This document shows positions 54,231 to 62,469 of a stretch of DNA of 64,000 nt, piece after piece (the first letter of the stretch is position 1; the number at the start of each line of letters is the position of its first letter). The DNA comes from Archangium gephyra. GTDB lineage: Bacteria; Myxococcota; Myxococcia; Myxococcales; Myxococcaceae. The notes under the pieces were generated by a model. The model was not told the origin of the DNA and searched no databases. It worked only from the letters and a program-made list of their open reading frames with translations. The stretch is taken from positions 11,184,501 through 11,248,500 of the forward strand of contig NZ_CP011509.1 of assembly GCF_001027285.1 (NCBI RefSeq). The letters are read 5' to 3'. The position numbers were made by a program, and so were the translations under genes.

Positions 54231-54669
54231 GCGCCCGAGCCCCGCGGACACACAGGGGCACGGGCGCGCCCAGCCACTACCTGCGCAGGAACGCGGTGCC
54301 CTGACTGCCGGCCTTCTCGGCCTCGCGCAACACGGCTCGTTGGGCGAGATGCCCACGATGTGGATGGCCTCGATGCCCTCCTCCAACATCTCCAGGCTCT
54401 CCTCCACCTTGGGAATCATGCCGCCCTGAATCACGCCGGAGGCAATCTTGGCGCGGGCCTCGGCGGGAGTCAGCGTGGGCAGGCGGGTGGACGGATCGTC
54501 CTTGTTGGCGAGCACGCCGGGCACGTTGGACACGAGGAACAGCTTGGCCGCCCCGAGCTTCGCGGCCACGCGGGTAGCCACCGTGTCCGCGTTGACGTTG
54601 AACACGTTGCCCTGCGCATCACCCGACAGCGAGCCGAGCACCGGGACGAAACCCGCGTCCGAGACGCGC
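54231..54669. repeat. Left copy of 439-bp direct repeat (argB 3' end plus flank)
   Basis: Aligns base for base with 58,160-58,598 with seven substitutions, one extra base near 54,254 and one missing base near 54,336. It runs from 46 bp beyond the argB stop (on the leftward strand) to within argB. Homology stops abruptly at both edges, at GCGCCCGAGC on the left and GAGACGCGC on the right. It is inferred to be the old chromosomal 3' end displaced by the insertion. Confidence 0.9.
54277..54669 (-). pseudogene. argB: Truncated, frameshifted argB remnant
   Basis: A 5'-truncated copy of the acetylglutamate kinase gene, equivalent to the last ~131 codons of the intact argB at 58,205. The frame is readable as GSLSGDAQGNVFNVNADTVA through HIVGISPN, then a single-base deletion near 54,336 shifts it, so the natural C-terminus is lost. 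The deleted base and several substitutions mark it as non-functional. It is missing the whole N-terminal carbamate-kinase-like half, including the KIGGE and HGGGPQ motifs. Confidence 0.88.
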
Positions 54670-54936
54670 GTAGCGCTGCCGTCAGCTTCCTAATGAGCCA
54701 GTTGATAGTCAAGAAACGCTCGCAAAGAAGCGTTCTGAATCCCTCTAAGCGCCCATCAGGATCGCCAACCCCACTTCGGGCTTATCAGCCCTCTCAAGAA
54801 TTTTGGCTGGTGCACGGCAAATTCTTCGACATCGCGCCTAACACTCACTATCGTCGAGCCCCATCAAGCTGGAGGGAGCACGGCTATTCGTGACTCTTCC
54901 TCTTAACTACGGATACCGCAAACGCGGAGTTGGTGC

Positions 54937-55359
54937 ATGGAGAAGCAGACGCAGACCTCGCCAGTCGATGCGAGCCTTTCAGAGCAGAACCTCATCTGGG
55001 GGCTTCTTCTGTCCATGCGGATTGAAGGGTTCCAAGAAATTGAGATCTCGAACGGACTCTTTCACAAGGCGTTCGCACGTCTCCTGGATGAACATGGTGG
55101 GCAGGTGGAGCAGTTGCTTGGGTTCGTGCCAGTAGCGAACCCTCTTTTTGGCGAATTTCCTTCTGTGAACGAGGCGCTCGACGAAGCTCATCGTGCTGGG
55201 ATTGTCGGATTCCACAATCCAACATACCGCCGGATGACACTAGAGTTATCTCGGGAATCAGCGCAGCGACTACTTGGCCGCTTTGGCCAAAGCAGTATCA
55301 TCTATCAGAGTCTCGCCCACTCGTTTGCTGAATACTACAGCAAGCTCACGAACAAATAA
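54937..55359 (+). CDS. Island gene 1: hypothetical 140-residue protein
   Basis: A small, probably soluble, mostly helical protein with no signal or membrane segment. Residues 16-62 (EQNLIWGLLLSMRIEGFQEIEISNGLFHKAFARLLDE) read as two helices of a compact bundle; the C-terminal half has FHNPTYRRMTLELSRESAQRLLGRF and a final helix. I recognise no family. A CGGAG site 11 bases upstream supports the ATG at 54,937. Its stop is 24 bp before the HD-fusion gene on the same strand, so the two form an operon, making it a likely partner, regulator or sensor of that enzyme (inference). The 267 bp upstream, from 54,670, must hold the promoter; a short inverted repeat there is AACGCT (54,715-54,720) and AGCGTT (54,729-54,734). 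Confidence 0.8.
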   Translation: MEKQTQTSPVDASLSEQNLIWGLLLSMRIEGFQEIEISNGLFHKAFARLLDEHGGQVEQLLGFVPVANPLFGEFPSVNEALDEAHRAGIVGFHNPTYRRMTLELSRESAQRLLGRFGQSSIIYQSLAHSFAEYYSKLTNK

Positions 55360-55383
55360 ATACAACAAACGGAGCGCATTGCC

Positions 55384-58044
55384 ATGCAGGTGAGGGGGGA
55401 ACTTCAGCGTGCGGCCCCTGAGCTGATGAAGTCCATAGAAGCGTTTGTGTCCGAACGGACGAAAGACGCCCGCGACACCAGCTCGAAATCGATCAACGAC
55501 CCGGTCTGGAAAACCATCAGTCTTTACCGCTGGGAGGTCGCCCTACTCGACTCAGCAATGCTCCAGCGGCTTCGCCGCATTCGGCAGCTCGGTGTCGTAG
55601 AGTTGGTCTTCCCGGGAGCAGGCTACTCCCGCTTCGAACATTCAGTCGGCTGCGTTCACGTCATGCAGCTGCTCATTGATGCGCTACGTCGTGGCGGTAC
55701 AGAAGTCACGAAGGACGAACAGTATTTATTGCGACTTGCGGCGTTACTGCATGACGTAGGGCATTGTGCCTTCAGCCATGTCAGCGAGAAATACTATCAG
55801 GACTTTGAGGTCGGACCAAAGACGACCTTCACCGCACTGCGCCAGACGCTCGCACAGAAATTTGGAAATCGCCCTGCGGCAAGCGAAGTTTTGTCCGCCG
55901 CCATTGTATCAAGCGAGGCATTCGAGCGATATCTCCAAGCCATCCAGATTCCGCTTGAATCGCGTACAATGCGCCGCGGCGAAGCTGCCGATTGGATCGC
56001 CAAATTGATCCTCGGGAGTTATCCTGACCCATCGCGACCGTACCTTACGCAACTGCTGACAGGCCCCTTCGACGCAGACAAACTCGACTACATGCCACGA
56101 GATTGCCTGCTCTCCGGCATCCCGTTACCTGTAGACGTACCACGGCTTATCGACAAATTGCGCGTGGTACAAGTTACCGTGGGGCAGCTATCGGGCTCCA
56201 TGCAAAAGCGCTTTCACCTCCCTCGCGAAAAGCCAGTCACGGTATTAGGAGCTGCGTTTTCGGGAACACGCGCCATCGAAGAAATGCTCATCGCTCGAGC
56301 ATTACTGTACGACAAGCTATACTACCATACAAAGGTGCGAGCGGCAGAAGGACTGGTGAACCGCGCCATTGAAAGACTACTCGACGGCCGACCTGACCTG
56401 AAGACGCCTGGAGCGTTCCTGCAACTCGATGAACAGGAGTTGCAACTGCTCGGTGCACCTTCATTAATCTATGCCGGACGCCAAACCGTCGTACCACGGG
56501 CGGAGGCGCTATTCACGCAATATCGTGAGCGACGCCTGCCACAACGCGCGCTGTGTTTCGCCAAAACGCTGATAATTGGCCCTACAGAACATAAGGAGCG
56601 TTGGGCCGAACTCCATCAAGATTGCCGAAGTTGGGGGCCGCGAAAAAATTTAGAGACCGAAATCCGGGAACTAGCTAAGCAGCTTTGTGCCGTCGCCAAC
56701 ACAGGCATCCAGGTCGATGATGATGATATATTCATTACGTACCCGGAGTCCGCGCGAATGCACACCTCGGTTGACACGTTTGTCGTGTCCGAGGACGGAC
56801 AAGTAACTTCCTTCCATACGCCTCGACAGGGAGAGTTGTCGTCCGACGAGGCCGTCACACTACAGCAACTCTTCGCTGTTGACCGTTGGGTCGACACTTA
56901 CGAGACGAATAAAGCCTTCGGTTTCGTCCTCTGCAAGCCGGATGTTCGACCTCAGGTACATGTCGCCACGGAGATTGTATTCGCGAAACGGTACAACTTG
57001 CAGTTCAACGACGGCCGATTCCGCCTCTGCAAGCTTTCGGAGGAGGAAATCAACGCGGTCGAGCGGCTGGCACTTGAGCATGGATTGTTTAAAGAGACAC
57101 CTCAACTGCGGCCACTGTCCGATTTCCTACGTAACTCCGATACACGAAGTCGTATCGATCGACTCGCAGAACGGCTGTCAGAAGTCGAAACTGACGAAGA
57201 AGCCTCACGCCCATCAGCACTGCGCATCCTCACTTGGCTCCACCAACTGCCTGACGGACTCCAGCAAGCAGCGCTGCCAGCGCTGGAACGCATCCGGTTG
57301 TTCCGGCGGCAGGACTTCGTGAAGGATATAGAGGCTGCACGACGAACCCCAGCAGTAGCGTCGCTTTCCCGGCCTGTGTGGGTTCCCCTGGGCGGCCCGA
57401 AGGATAGCGCCGCACGCTGGGGTTACTACATGCATGACGAGGCATTGAAGAGCCCAGGCAGTGATGTGAGTGCGATTGAGGTCAAACCAATCGAAGCAGC
57501 TTTGCGGGTCAAGAACGCGCCTCTAGTATTCTTCGACGATTGCTTCTACAGCGGAGGACAAGTCGAAACTGTCTTTGCCCAATGGTTGGGTGAAGCGGGG
57601 AAGATCGACGAAGAGCACGTTGACCCACTTCCCGCCGACCTCCGCGATGAACTGCGCCGCCGAGACTGCGTCCTCGTGTATGCGCTCGGTAGGGAAGATA
57701 GAAAGCAAGAGCTTACTGAGCGCCTACAGAAACTCGGGCTGCAAGTTAAGGACATTGTGGTGGTTGAGTCCCTCTCCGAAGATGGATTGGCGAGCACAAT
57801 GCCGGAGGAACAGATTGAGCCCCTGCGCAAACACCTACGGCATGTAGGCGAGTCTCTATTGCGGAGTACGAAGCCAACCTGGGATGAGCAACGTATACAA
57901 GAGCGCGCCCTCGGTTACGGCAATGGTGGTCACCTTGTGGCATTCCAAATGAACGTGCCGACTTTTACGGTCACAGCGCTCTGGTCCCGCGGCGACTATG
58001 AGGGACGACCATGGCTTCCACTACTGCCGCGAAGGTCGAAATAG
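55384..58044 (+). CDS. Island gene 2: HD phosphohydrolase (SAMHD1/dGTPase-like) fused to phosphoribosyltransferase-like domain
   Basis: An 886-residue cytoplasmic protein. The N-terminal ~330 residues are a SAMHD1/YwfO-type HD domain: AMLQRLRRIRQLGVVELVFPGA, SRFEHSVG with H86, LLHDVGHCAFSH with H123 and D124, and DADKLDYMPRDC with D232, giving the full H..HD..D metal set. The DADKLDY/RDC segment mirrors that of SAMHD1 (DVDKWDYFARDC). A middle region (about 330-660) of unknown fold follows. The C-terminal ~170 residues contain PLVFFDDCFYSGGQ (713-726), matching the PRPP-loop hhhhDDxxxSGGx of type I phosphoribosyltransferases, and end LPLLPRRSK. HD enzymes of this class remove triphosphate from dNTPs. 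Together the domains suggest nucleotide or PRPP-directed chemistry. An ACGGAG site ten bases before the ATG supports this start. Confidence 0.85.
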   Translation: MQVRGELQRAAPELMKSIEAFVSERTKDARDTSSKSINDPVWKTISLYRWEVALLDSAMLQRLRRIRQLGVVELVFPGAGYSRFEHSVGCVHVMQLLIDALRRGGTEVTKDEQYLLRLAALLHDVGHCAFSHVSEKYYQDFEVGPKTTFTALRQTLAQKFGNRPAASEVLSAAIVSSEAFERYLQAIQIPLESRTMRRGEAADWIAKLILGSYPDPSRPYLTQLLTGPFDADKLDYMPRDCLLSGIPLPVDVPRLIDKLRVVQVTVGQLSGSMQKRFHLPREKPVTVLGAAFSGTRAIEEMLIARALLYDKLYYHTKVRAAEGLVNRAIERLLDGRPDLKTPGAFLQLDEQELQLLGAPSLIYAGRQTVVPRAEALFTQYRERRLPQRALCFAKTLIIGPTEHKERWAELHQDCRSWGPRKNLETEIRELAKQLCAVANTGIQVDDDDIFITYPESARMHTSVDTFVVSEDGQVTSFHTPRQGELSSDEAVTLQQLFAVDRWVDTYETNKAFGFVLCKPDVRPQVHVATEIVFAKRYNLQFNDGRFRLCKLSEEEINAVERLALEHGLFKETPQLRPLSDFLRNSDTRSRIDRLAERLSEVETDEEASRPSALRILTWLHQLPDGLQQAALPALERIRLFRRQDFVKDIEAARRTPAVASLSRPVWVPLGGPKDSAARWGYYMHDEALKSPGSDVSAIEVKPIEAALRVKNAPLVFFDDCFYSGGQVETVFAQWLGEAGKIDEEHVDPLPADLRDELRRRDCVLVYALGREDRKQELTERLQKLGLQVKDIVVVESLSEDGLASTMPEEQIEPLRKHLRHVGESLLRSTKPTWDEQRIQERALGYGNGGHLVAFQMNVPTFTVTALWSRGDYEGRPWLPLLPRRSK

Positions 58045-58131
58045 TACCGTTCGCATGACGCGACGCATGGATGTCGTGCAGTAGGCGCTCTGACAATATA
58101 GCCAAAGCGCTCCCCAACGCGGCCTTGAAGG

Positions 58132-58154
58132 TTCAGGCAGACAACATGCCTGAA
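58132..58154. other. Perfect 8-bp inverted repeat at the right end of the island
   Basis: TTCAGGCA (58,132-58,139), loop GACAACA, TGCCTGAA (58,147-58,154). It lies 88 bp after the HD-fusion stop and 5 bp before the argB direct repeat. There is no U-tract, so it may be a terminator stem, a recombination-site arm, or both. Confidence 0.55.
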
Positions 58155-58159
58155 GCAAT

Positions 58160-58598
58160 GCGCCCGAGCCCCGCGGACACACGGGGCACGGGCGCGCCCA
58201 GCCACTACCCGCGCAGGAACGCGGTGCCCTGACTGCCGGCCTTCTCGGCCTCGCGCAGCACGGCGTCGTTGGGCGAGATGCCCACGATGTGGATGGCCTC
58301 GATGCCCTCCTCCAACATCTCCAGGCTCTCCTCCACCTTGGGAATCATGCCGCCCTGAATCACGCCGGAGGCAATCTTCGCGCGGGCCTCGGCGGGAGTC
58401 AGCGTGGGCAGCCGGGTAGACGGATCGTCCTTGTTGGCGAGCACGCCGGGCACGTTGGACACGAGGAACAGCTTGGCCGCCCCGAGCTTCGCGGCCACGC
58501 GGGTGGCCACCGTGTCCGCGTTGACGTTGAACACATTGCCCTGCGCATCACCCGACAGCGAGCCGAGCACCGGGACGAAACCCGCGTCCGAGACGCGC
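58160..58598. repeat. Right copy of 439-bp direct repeat (argB 3' end plus flank)
   Basis: The copy joined to the rest of argB. It contains the 3' 393 bp of argB, its stop at 58,205-58,207 and 45 bp beyond. All codons are intact here, unlike the left copy. In the insertion model this is the element-borne replacement end that keeps argB functional. Confidence 0.9.
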
Positions 58599-59053
58599 TG
58601 GAAGGCCTCGGTGTTCACGCCGGTGACATCGCCCACGAGTCCCAGGTCCACGGGGTCCGGGCCCGCGCCGCTCATCACCTTGGGAGGCCGGCGCTTCGCG
58701 TCGATGAGCCCGGCGGACATGCCGGTGGTGCACAGCGCGGGCACGCCCGCGATGCGGAAGGCCGAGGCCACGTCCACGGACACCTGGCCCGCGAGCGTCA
58801 TCTTCATCACCTCGAGGGTGGCCTCGTCGGTGTAGCGGCGGCCCGCCACCATCTTCGGCTGCAGGCCCAGCCGCTTCTGCATCTCCGTGGCCTGGGGCCC
58901 GCCACCGTGGATGACGGCCACGCGCACGCCCGCGTCGAGGAAGGCGCGCACGGCGGCGCCCACGCTCGCGGCGAGCTTCGGCTTGTCCATGGCCAGCTCG
59001 CCGCCAATCTTCACGACGAACCAGCGCCCGCGGAAGTCGGAGAGTCCGCTCAC
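58205..59053 (-). CDS. argB: Acetylglutamate kinase
   Basis: A 282-residue enzyme phosphorylating N-acetyl-L-glutamate with ATP, the second step of arginine biosynthesis. The amino-acid-kinase fold shows KIGGE (15-19, catalytic Lys), HGGGPQ (49-54), GRRYTDE (71-77) and, in the C-terminal half, VLGSLSGDAQGNVFNVNAD and GGMIPKV. It lacks the N-terminal helix typical of arginine-inhibited hexameric enzymes, so feedback control by arginine is uncertain. The GTG at 59,053 overlaps the argC stop (GTGA), a typical coupled start; a GTG two codons upstream is an alternative. Its last 131 codons are duplicated at 54,277-54,669, and the island begins 46 bp beyond its stop. Confidence 0.95.
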   Translation of the reverse strand: MSGLSDFRGRWFVVKIGGELAMDKPKLAASVGAAVRAFLDAGVRVAVIHGGGPQATEMQKRLGLQPKMVAGRRYTDEATLEVMKMTLAGQVSVDVASAFRIAGVPALCTTGMSAGLIDAKRRPPKVMSGAGPDPVDLGLVGDVTGVNTEAFQRVSDAGFVPVLGSLSGDAQGNVFNVNADTVATRVAAKLGAAKLFLVSNVPGVLANKDDPSTRLPTLTPAEARAKIASGVIQGGMIPKVEESLEMLEEGIEAIHIVGISPNDAVLREAEKAGSQGTAFLRG

Positions 59054-60114
59054 GGCCACAGCCCCGGCTCGGCGAGCGTGAGGCGCTCGTCCCAGCCCAT
59101 CATGAGGTTGAAGCTCTGGATGGCCTGGCCCGCGCCGCCCTTCACCAGGTTGTCGAGCGCCGAGAAGCACACCACGCGCCGGGTATTGCCCGTCACGGGG
59201 CCGAGCGTGAAGCCCACCTCCACGTAGTTGCTGCCGGACACGCCCACCACCTCGGGCTGGCGGCCGCCGCTCACAATGCGGATGAAGGGCTCGTTGCCAA
59301 ACGCCGTCTTCCACGCGGCGGTGAGCTGCTCCTGCGTGACGGAGGCGGGCACCTCGGCGAACGAGGTGGAGAAGATGCCGCGCGGCAGCGGCGCCGACAC
59401 GGGCACGAACTCCAGCGACATGTCCTCCTTGCCTCCCGCGATGCGCAGCGTCTGGAGGATCTCGGGGATGTGCTGGTGCTCGAGCGGCTTGTACGTGCGC
59501 AGGTTGGCCGCGCGCAGCGGGTGGTGCGTGGTGATCTGCGGGTTGGCGCCGCTGCCCGAGGAGCCCGTGGCGGCCACGGTGTGGATGGGGCCGGTGAGCA
59601 GGCCCGCCTTGGCCAGCGGCAGCAGGCCGAGCGCGATGGTGGTGGCGAAGCAGCCGGGGCTGGCGATGTAGCGCGCCTTGCGGATGGCCTCGCGGTTGAG
59701 CTCCGGCATGCCGTAGGTGAAGGAGCCGTCGGTGAGCATCTGCGGCGCCGGGTGGTCCACGCCGTAGTACTTCGCGTAGGCGGCCGCGTCGCGCAGGCGG
59801 AAGTCGCCGGACAGGTCCACGATGCGCACGCCCGTGTTGAGGATGTCCAGCACCACCTTGGCGGTGGTCTTGTGGGGCATGGCCAGGAAGGCCACGTCCG
59901 CGCCGGCCACGGCCTGGGCGGGGGGCATCTCCTGGAAGGAGAGGTCCGTGAGCCCGGCGAGGTTGAAGTGGACGTCGCCCACCTTCTTGCCGATGTTGTC
60001 CACCGCCGTGACGCGGACCACGTCCACGTTGGGGTTGAAGAGGAGCCGGCGGAGGATCTCGGCTCCGCCGTAACCGGTACCGCCGATGAGGACTGCCTTG
60101 ACCTTGTTGGCCAT
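59050..60114 (-). CDS. argC: N-acetyl-gamma-glutamyl-phosphate reductase
   Basis: A 354-residue enzyme reducing N-acetylglutamyl phosphate with NADPH to the semialdehyde, the third arginine-pathway step. The Rossmann start is VLIGGTGYGGAEILR; the active-site thiol is C156 in SPGCFATT; GSSGSGANPQ and HRH-type EHQHIPEI carry substrate-site residues. The ATG at 60,114 was preferred over 60,120 because a GGAG site nine bases upstream gives better spacing. argC and argB form a two-gene leftward unit with overlapping ends. No argJ or argD is adjacent, so the pathway genes are scattered. A divergent GNAT gene starts about 210 bp upstream. Confidence 0.95.
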   Translation of the reverse strand: MANKVKAVLIGGTGYGGAEILRRLLFNPNVDVVRVTAVDNIGKKVGDVHFNLAGLTDLSFQEMPPAQAVAGADVAFLAMPHKTTAKVVLDILNTGVRIVDLSGDFRLRDAAAYAKYYGVDHPAPQMLTDGSFTYGMPELNREAIRKARYIASPGCFATTIALGLLPLAKAGLLTGPIHTVAATGSSGSGANPQITTHHPLRAANLRTYKPLEHQHIPEILQTLRIAGGKEDMSLEFVPVSAPLPRGIFSTSFAEVPASVTQEQLTAAWKTAFGNEPFIRIVSGGRQPEVVGVSGSNYVEVGFTLGPVTGNTRRVVCFSALDNLVKGGAGQAIQSFNLMMGWDERLTLAEPGLWP

Positions 60115-60325
60115 GTGCATTGTCTCCAGGAGGGACTTCCCGGGCGGGTGTATAGGGGCGCCCCGGCCGGGAAATCCACCTCACCGAACCGCTGACGCGA
60201 CGGGCCATGCGCAGCTGTCAGCTCCCCTACTCCGCCCCGCGGGCGCACACACCGGGGGTATGAGCCGTCCGAAGCGCCGCTCGGTGCTGGCCTCGGGGCG
60301 GAGGCTGTGGAACGTTGGGCCTCCC

Positions 60326-60820
60326 ATGAGCACGGAACTGAAGCTGCGCCCCATCGAGCCGCGCGACGACACGGCGGTGGCGGCGATCATCCGAAAGGTC
60401 ATGCCCGAGTTCGGCGCGAGCGGCCCGGGCTTCGCCATCCACGACCCCGAAGTGAACGGCATGAGCGCGGCCTACGGGCGCCCGGGTTGCGCCTACTGGG
60501 TGGTGGAGGACGAGGCCGGCCGCGTCCTGGGTGGAGGCGGCATCGCCCCCCTGGACGGAGGCGAGCCCGGCGTCTGCGAGCTGCGGAAGATGTACTTCCT
60601 GCCCGAGGTGCGCGGGCGCGGCGTGGGCGAGCGGCTGCTGCGCCAGTGCCTCACGTTCGCCCGCGAGAAGGGCTACCGCACGTGCTACCTGGAGACGCTC
60701 GAGGGGATGAAGCAGGCGCAGAAGCTGTACCAGCGCCTGGGCTTCCAGCCCCTGTGCGCGCCCATGGGCGCCACGGGCCACTTCGGCTGCGATCGCTGGT
60801 ACGCGCTCGAGCTGCGCTGA
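60326..60820 (+). CDS. GNAT-family N-acetyltransferase
   Basis: A 164-residue cytoplasmic protein with a complete GNAT fold: starting strand LKLRPIEPRDD, CAYWVVEDEAGRVLGGGGIAPL, then the acetyl-CoA pyrophosphate-binding loop RGRGVG (96-101) after LPEVR, and the last helix-strand pair LYQRLGFQPLCAPMG. Acetylation target is unknown; amino-acid, antibiotic or protein targets are all possible. The position next to argC is suggestive because some small GNAT proteins are ArgA-like acetylglutamate synthases, but this protein lacks the features needed to call it one. The ATG at 60,326 is chosen because in-frame upstream sequence is not conserved-looking. Confidence 0.88.
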   Translation: MSTELKLRPIEPRDDTAVAAIIRKVMPEFGASGPGFAIHDPEVNGMSAAYGRPGCAYWVVEDEAGRVLGGGGIAPLDGGEPGVCELRKMYFLPEVRGRGVGERLLRQCLTFAREKGYRTCYLETLEGMKQAQKLYQRLGFQPLCAPMGATGHFGCDRWYALELR

Positions 60821-60826
60821 GCCGCC

Positions 60827-61390
60827 TCACCCTCGCGTCGCCGCGGCTCCCCGGACGCGGCGGCAGAGGGCCGAAGCCGCCAGGAAGCCGTAGCTGAAGC
60901 CCTTGCGGAAGACCTTCGTGTAGAACCGGCCCACCCCGGGCACGGCGGCGATCATGTCGCCCAGGCTCCACATCTCCTCGTGCGTGTGGACCACGGGCTT
61001 GAGCTCGCTCACCGTGGAGCCCACGAGGGAGAACTCGTAGACGAGGATCGTCCGCAGCGGGTAGGTGTACAGCCAGCTGAACTGCCTCAGGTTCATGATT
61101 CCATCGACGATCGCCCGGCCTCCCCGGCCGCCCTCCTCCAGCTGGACGTTGATCTGGAAGATGTCGAAGTCGAAGGAGAACATGCAGTGGAAGCCGGCCG
61201 CGCCGCGCCGGTAGGTCTCGCGGCCGGTCCCTTGCTGCCAGGGGTCCTTGAAGGTGATGTCCTCCCCGATGAAGGGCAGGACCTCGTCTTCCAGCACCTG
61301 GGGAGGAACGCTCGTGTCGTAGAGCACCTCGGTCATCCGCCGGAAGCGCGTCTCCAGCCGTTGGATGAGCTCCCGCTCCGCGTTTCCCAT
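60827..61390 (-). CDS. NTF2-like/SnoaL-type fold protein, function unknown
   Basis: A 187-residue cytoplasmic protein. The core (about 20-130) has LYDTSVPPQVLEDEVLPFIGEDITFKDPW and a set of beta strands (FDFDIFQINVQLEEG, AIVDGIMNLRQFSWLYTYPL) like the cone-shaped NTF2/SnoaL fold used by ketosteroid isomerases and the plant DUF2358-like proteins. The last 40 residues are hydrophobic and basic (VGRFYTKVFRKGFSYGFLAASAL), a possible membrane-associating tail. The ATG at 61,390 fits best; an ATG at 61,435 would add 15 residues of poor coding quality. It is convergent with the GNAT gene with a 6-bp gap. It is downstream of and on the same strand as the aldo/keto reductase (110-bp gap). Confidence 0.7.
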   Translation of the reverse strand: MGNAERELIQRLETRFRRMTEVLYDTSVPPQVLEDEVLPFIGEDITFKDPWQQGTGRETYRRGAAGFHCMFSFDFDIFQINVQLEEGGRGGRAIVDGIMNLRQFSWLYTYPLRTILVYEFSLVGSTVSELKPVVHTHEEMWSLGDMIAAVPGVGRFYTKVFRKGFSYGFLAASALCRRVRGAAATRG

Positions 61391-61500
61391 GGGGTTGCCT
61401 GCCCGCTCCCTGTCTCTCACGCCGCCATCAAGCACGCAGACAGGGTAGGCATCGTGACAACCCCCGGGAAGCCGGGCCCGGATTCCAGGCCCTCGTCCGC

Positions 61501-62469
61501 TCAGAGGAACTGCCGCGACAGCTCATCGATGCGGCGCAGCTCGTCGGACGAGAGGGTGAACTCCCCCGCCCCGACGTTCTCCTCGGCGTGGCGCCGCTTC
61601 GTCGCTCCCGGGATGACCACCACCGAGTCCCCGTGGAAGTGGATCAACCAGTTGAGGGCCACCTGTGAGGGCGTGACGCCATGAGCGGTGGCGATCTTCC
61701 GCAGCTCCTCGATGAGCGGGCGGCTGCGCTCGAGCCCCTTGGCGCGGAAGTTCGGCAGGAACTTGCGCGGGCCCACGCGGGTGCGGACGAGCGTCGGGTC
61801 CTCGTGGAACTTGCCCGACAGCAGGCCCTGCGCCAGCGGTGAGTACGCGATGATGGTGATGCCGAGCTCCTTCGCCGCGGCGAGCACTCCGTTCGATTCG
61901 ATGCGCCGGTCCAGCAGGCTGTACTGCATCTGATTGGACACGAGCGGGACGCCCCGGCGGGCCAGCACGTCGTGGAACGCCCGCATCCGCTTCGCGGAGA
62001 AGTTGCTCACCCCCACCGTGCGGATCTTCCCGGCCTGGACCAGGTCCGCCATCGCGTTGGCCTGGGCCGCGACCGAGGCGAGCGTGAAGGGCTGGTGGAT
62101 CTGATGCAGGTCGATTCCAAAGGGACTCAGGTGCGTGAGCCGGTCGCCAATCGTGTTGACGATGCTGGAGGCGCCGCGAAACGGATACGGAAACCACTTC
62201 GTGGCGACGACGACGTCACCGGGCTTCTTCCCCAGCCGTGTGAGGGCATTGGAGAGGGCCCGCTCCGAGCGGCCGTCCCCATAGGCCTCGGCGGTGTCGA
62301 ACCAGTTGATGCCTCCGCGCAGGGACGCGTCGACGATCTCCTCCACCGTCTGGGTGGGCAGGGCCTCCCAGAAACCACCCGCCAGGCCCGAGCCCTCGGA
62401 GAACTGCCAGCACCCCAATCCAATGGCGGAGAGCTCGATGTCCGACCGCCCCAGTCTTCGCTGTTTCAC
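61501..62469 (-). CDS. Aldo/keto reductase
   Basis: A 322-residue NADPH-dependent oxidoreductase of the AKR (beta/alpha)8 barrel. The catalytic tetrad is visible: D58 in NWFDTAEAYG, Y63 in the same motif, K91 in VVATKW and H125 in DLHQIHQP. The coenzyme-binding end has VVIPGATKRRHAEEN. Substrates are aldehydes or ketones; the sequence is of the general AKR12/13-like group with the signature GVSNFSAKRM. A GTG at 62,469 is preceded by AGGAGGAAACAACG, an unusually good ribosome binding site, so this start is firm. It is divergent from the porin gene with 172 bp between. Confidence 0.93.
   Translation of the reverse strand: MKQRRLGRSDIELSAIGLGCWQFSEGSGLAGGFWEALPTQTVEEIVDASLRGGINWFDTAEAYGDGRSERALSNALTRLGKKPGDVVVATKWFPYPFRGASSIVNTIGDRLTHLSPFGIDLHQIHQPFTLASVAAQANAMADLVQAGKIRTVGVSNFSAKRMRAFHDVLARRGVPLVSNQMQYSLLDRRIESNGVLAAAKELGITIIAYSPLAQGLLSGKFHEDPTLVRTRVGPRKFLPNFRAKGLERSRPLIEELRKIATAHGVTPSQVALNWLIHFHGDSVVVIPGATKRRHAEENVGAGEFTLSSDELRRIDELSRQFL

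Larger units (their letters stand above)
54670..58159. mobile_element. Low-GC genomic island inserted at argB, between 439-bp direct repeats
   Basis: A 3.49-kb stretch whose base composition is visibly lower in GC (in the 50s percent by eye, versus about 70% around it), with many TTA, ATA and TTT codons absent elsewhere. It is bounded on the left by the displaced argB remnant and on the right by the intact argB end. It encodes only a 140-residue protein and an HD/phosphoribosyltransferase fusion. No integrase, transposase, toxin-antitoxin or tRNA is visible, so how it moved is unknown; a passenger element mobilised in trans or captured by homologous recombination are both possible. Confidence 0.85.

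Noticed and set aside
58045-58159. tRNA or small RNA gene at the right end of the island as an integration target
   Set aside because: No cloverleaf could be folded by eye; only an 8-bp hairpin is present, and the duplicated target sequence is argB.
54231-58598. Interpretation of the 439-bp repeats as IS or MITE terminal repeats
   Set aside because: They are direct, not inverted, and their content is argB coding sequence, which fits gene-end duplication by integration.
60326-60820. GNAT gene as argA (acetylglutamate synthase) beside argC
   Set aside because: It is divergent from argCB, and its GNAT core offers no specific argument for glutamate as acceptor; many small GNATs look alike.
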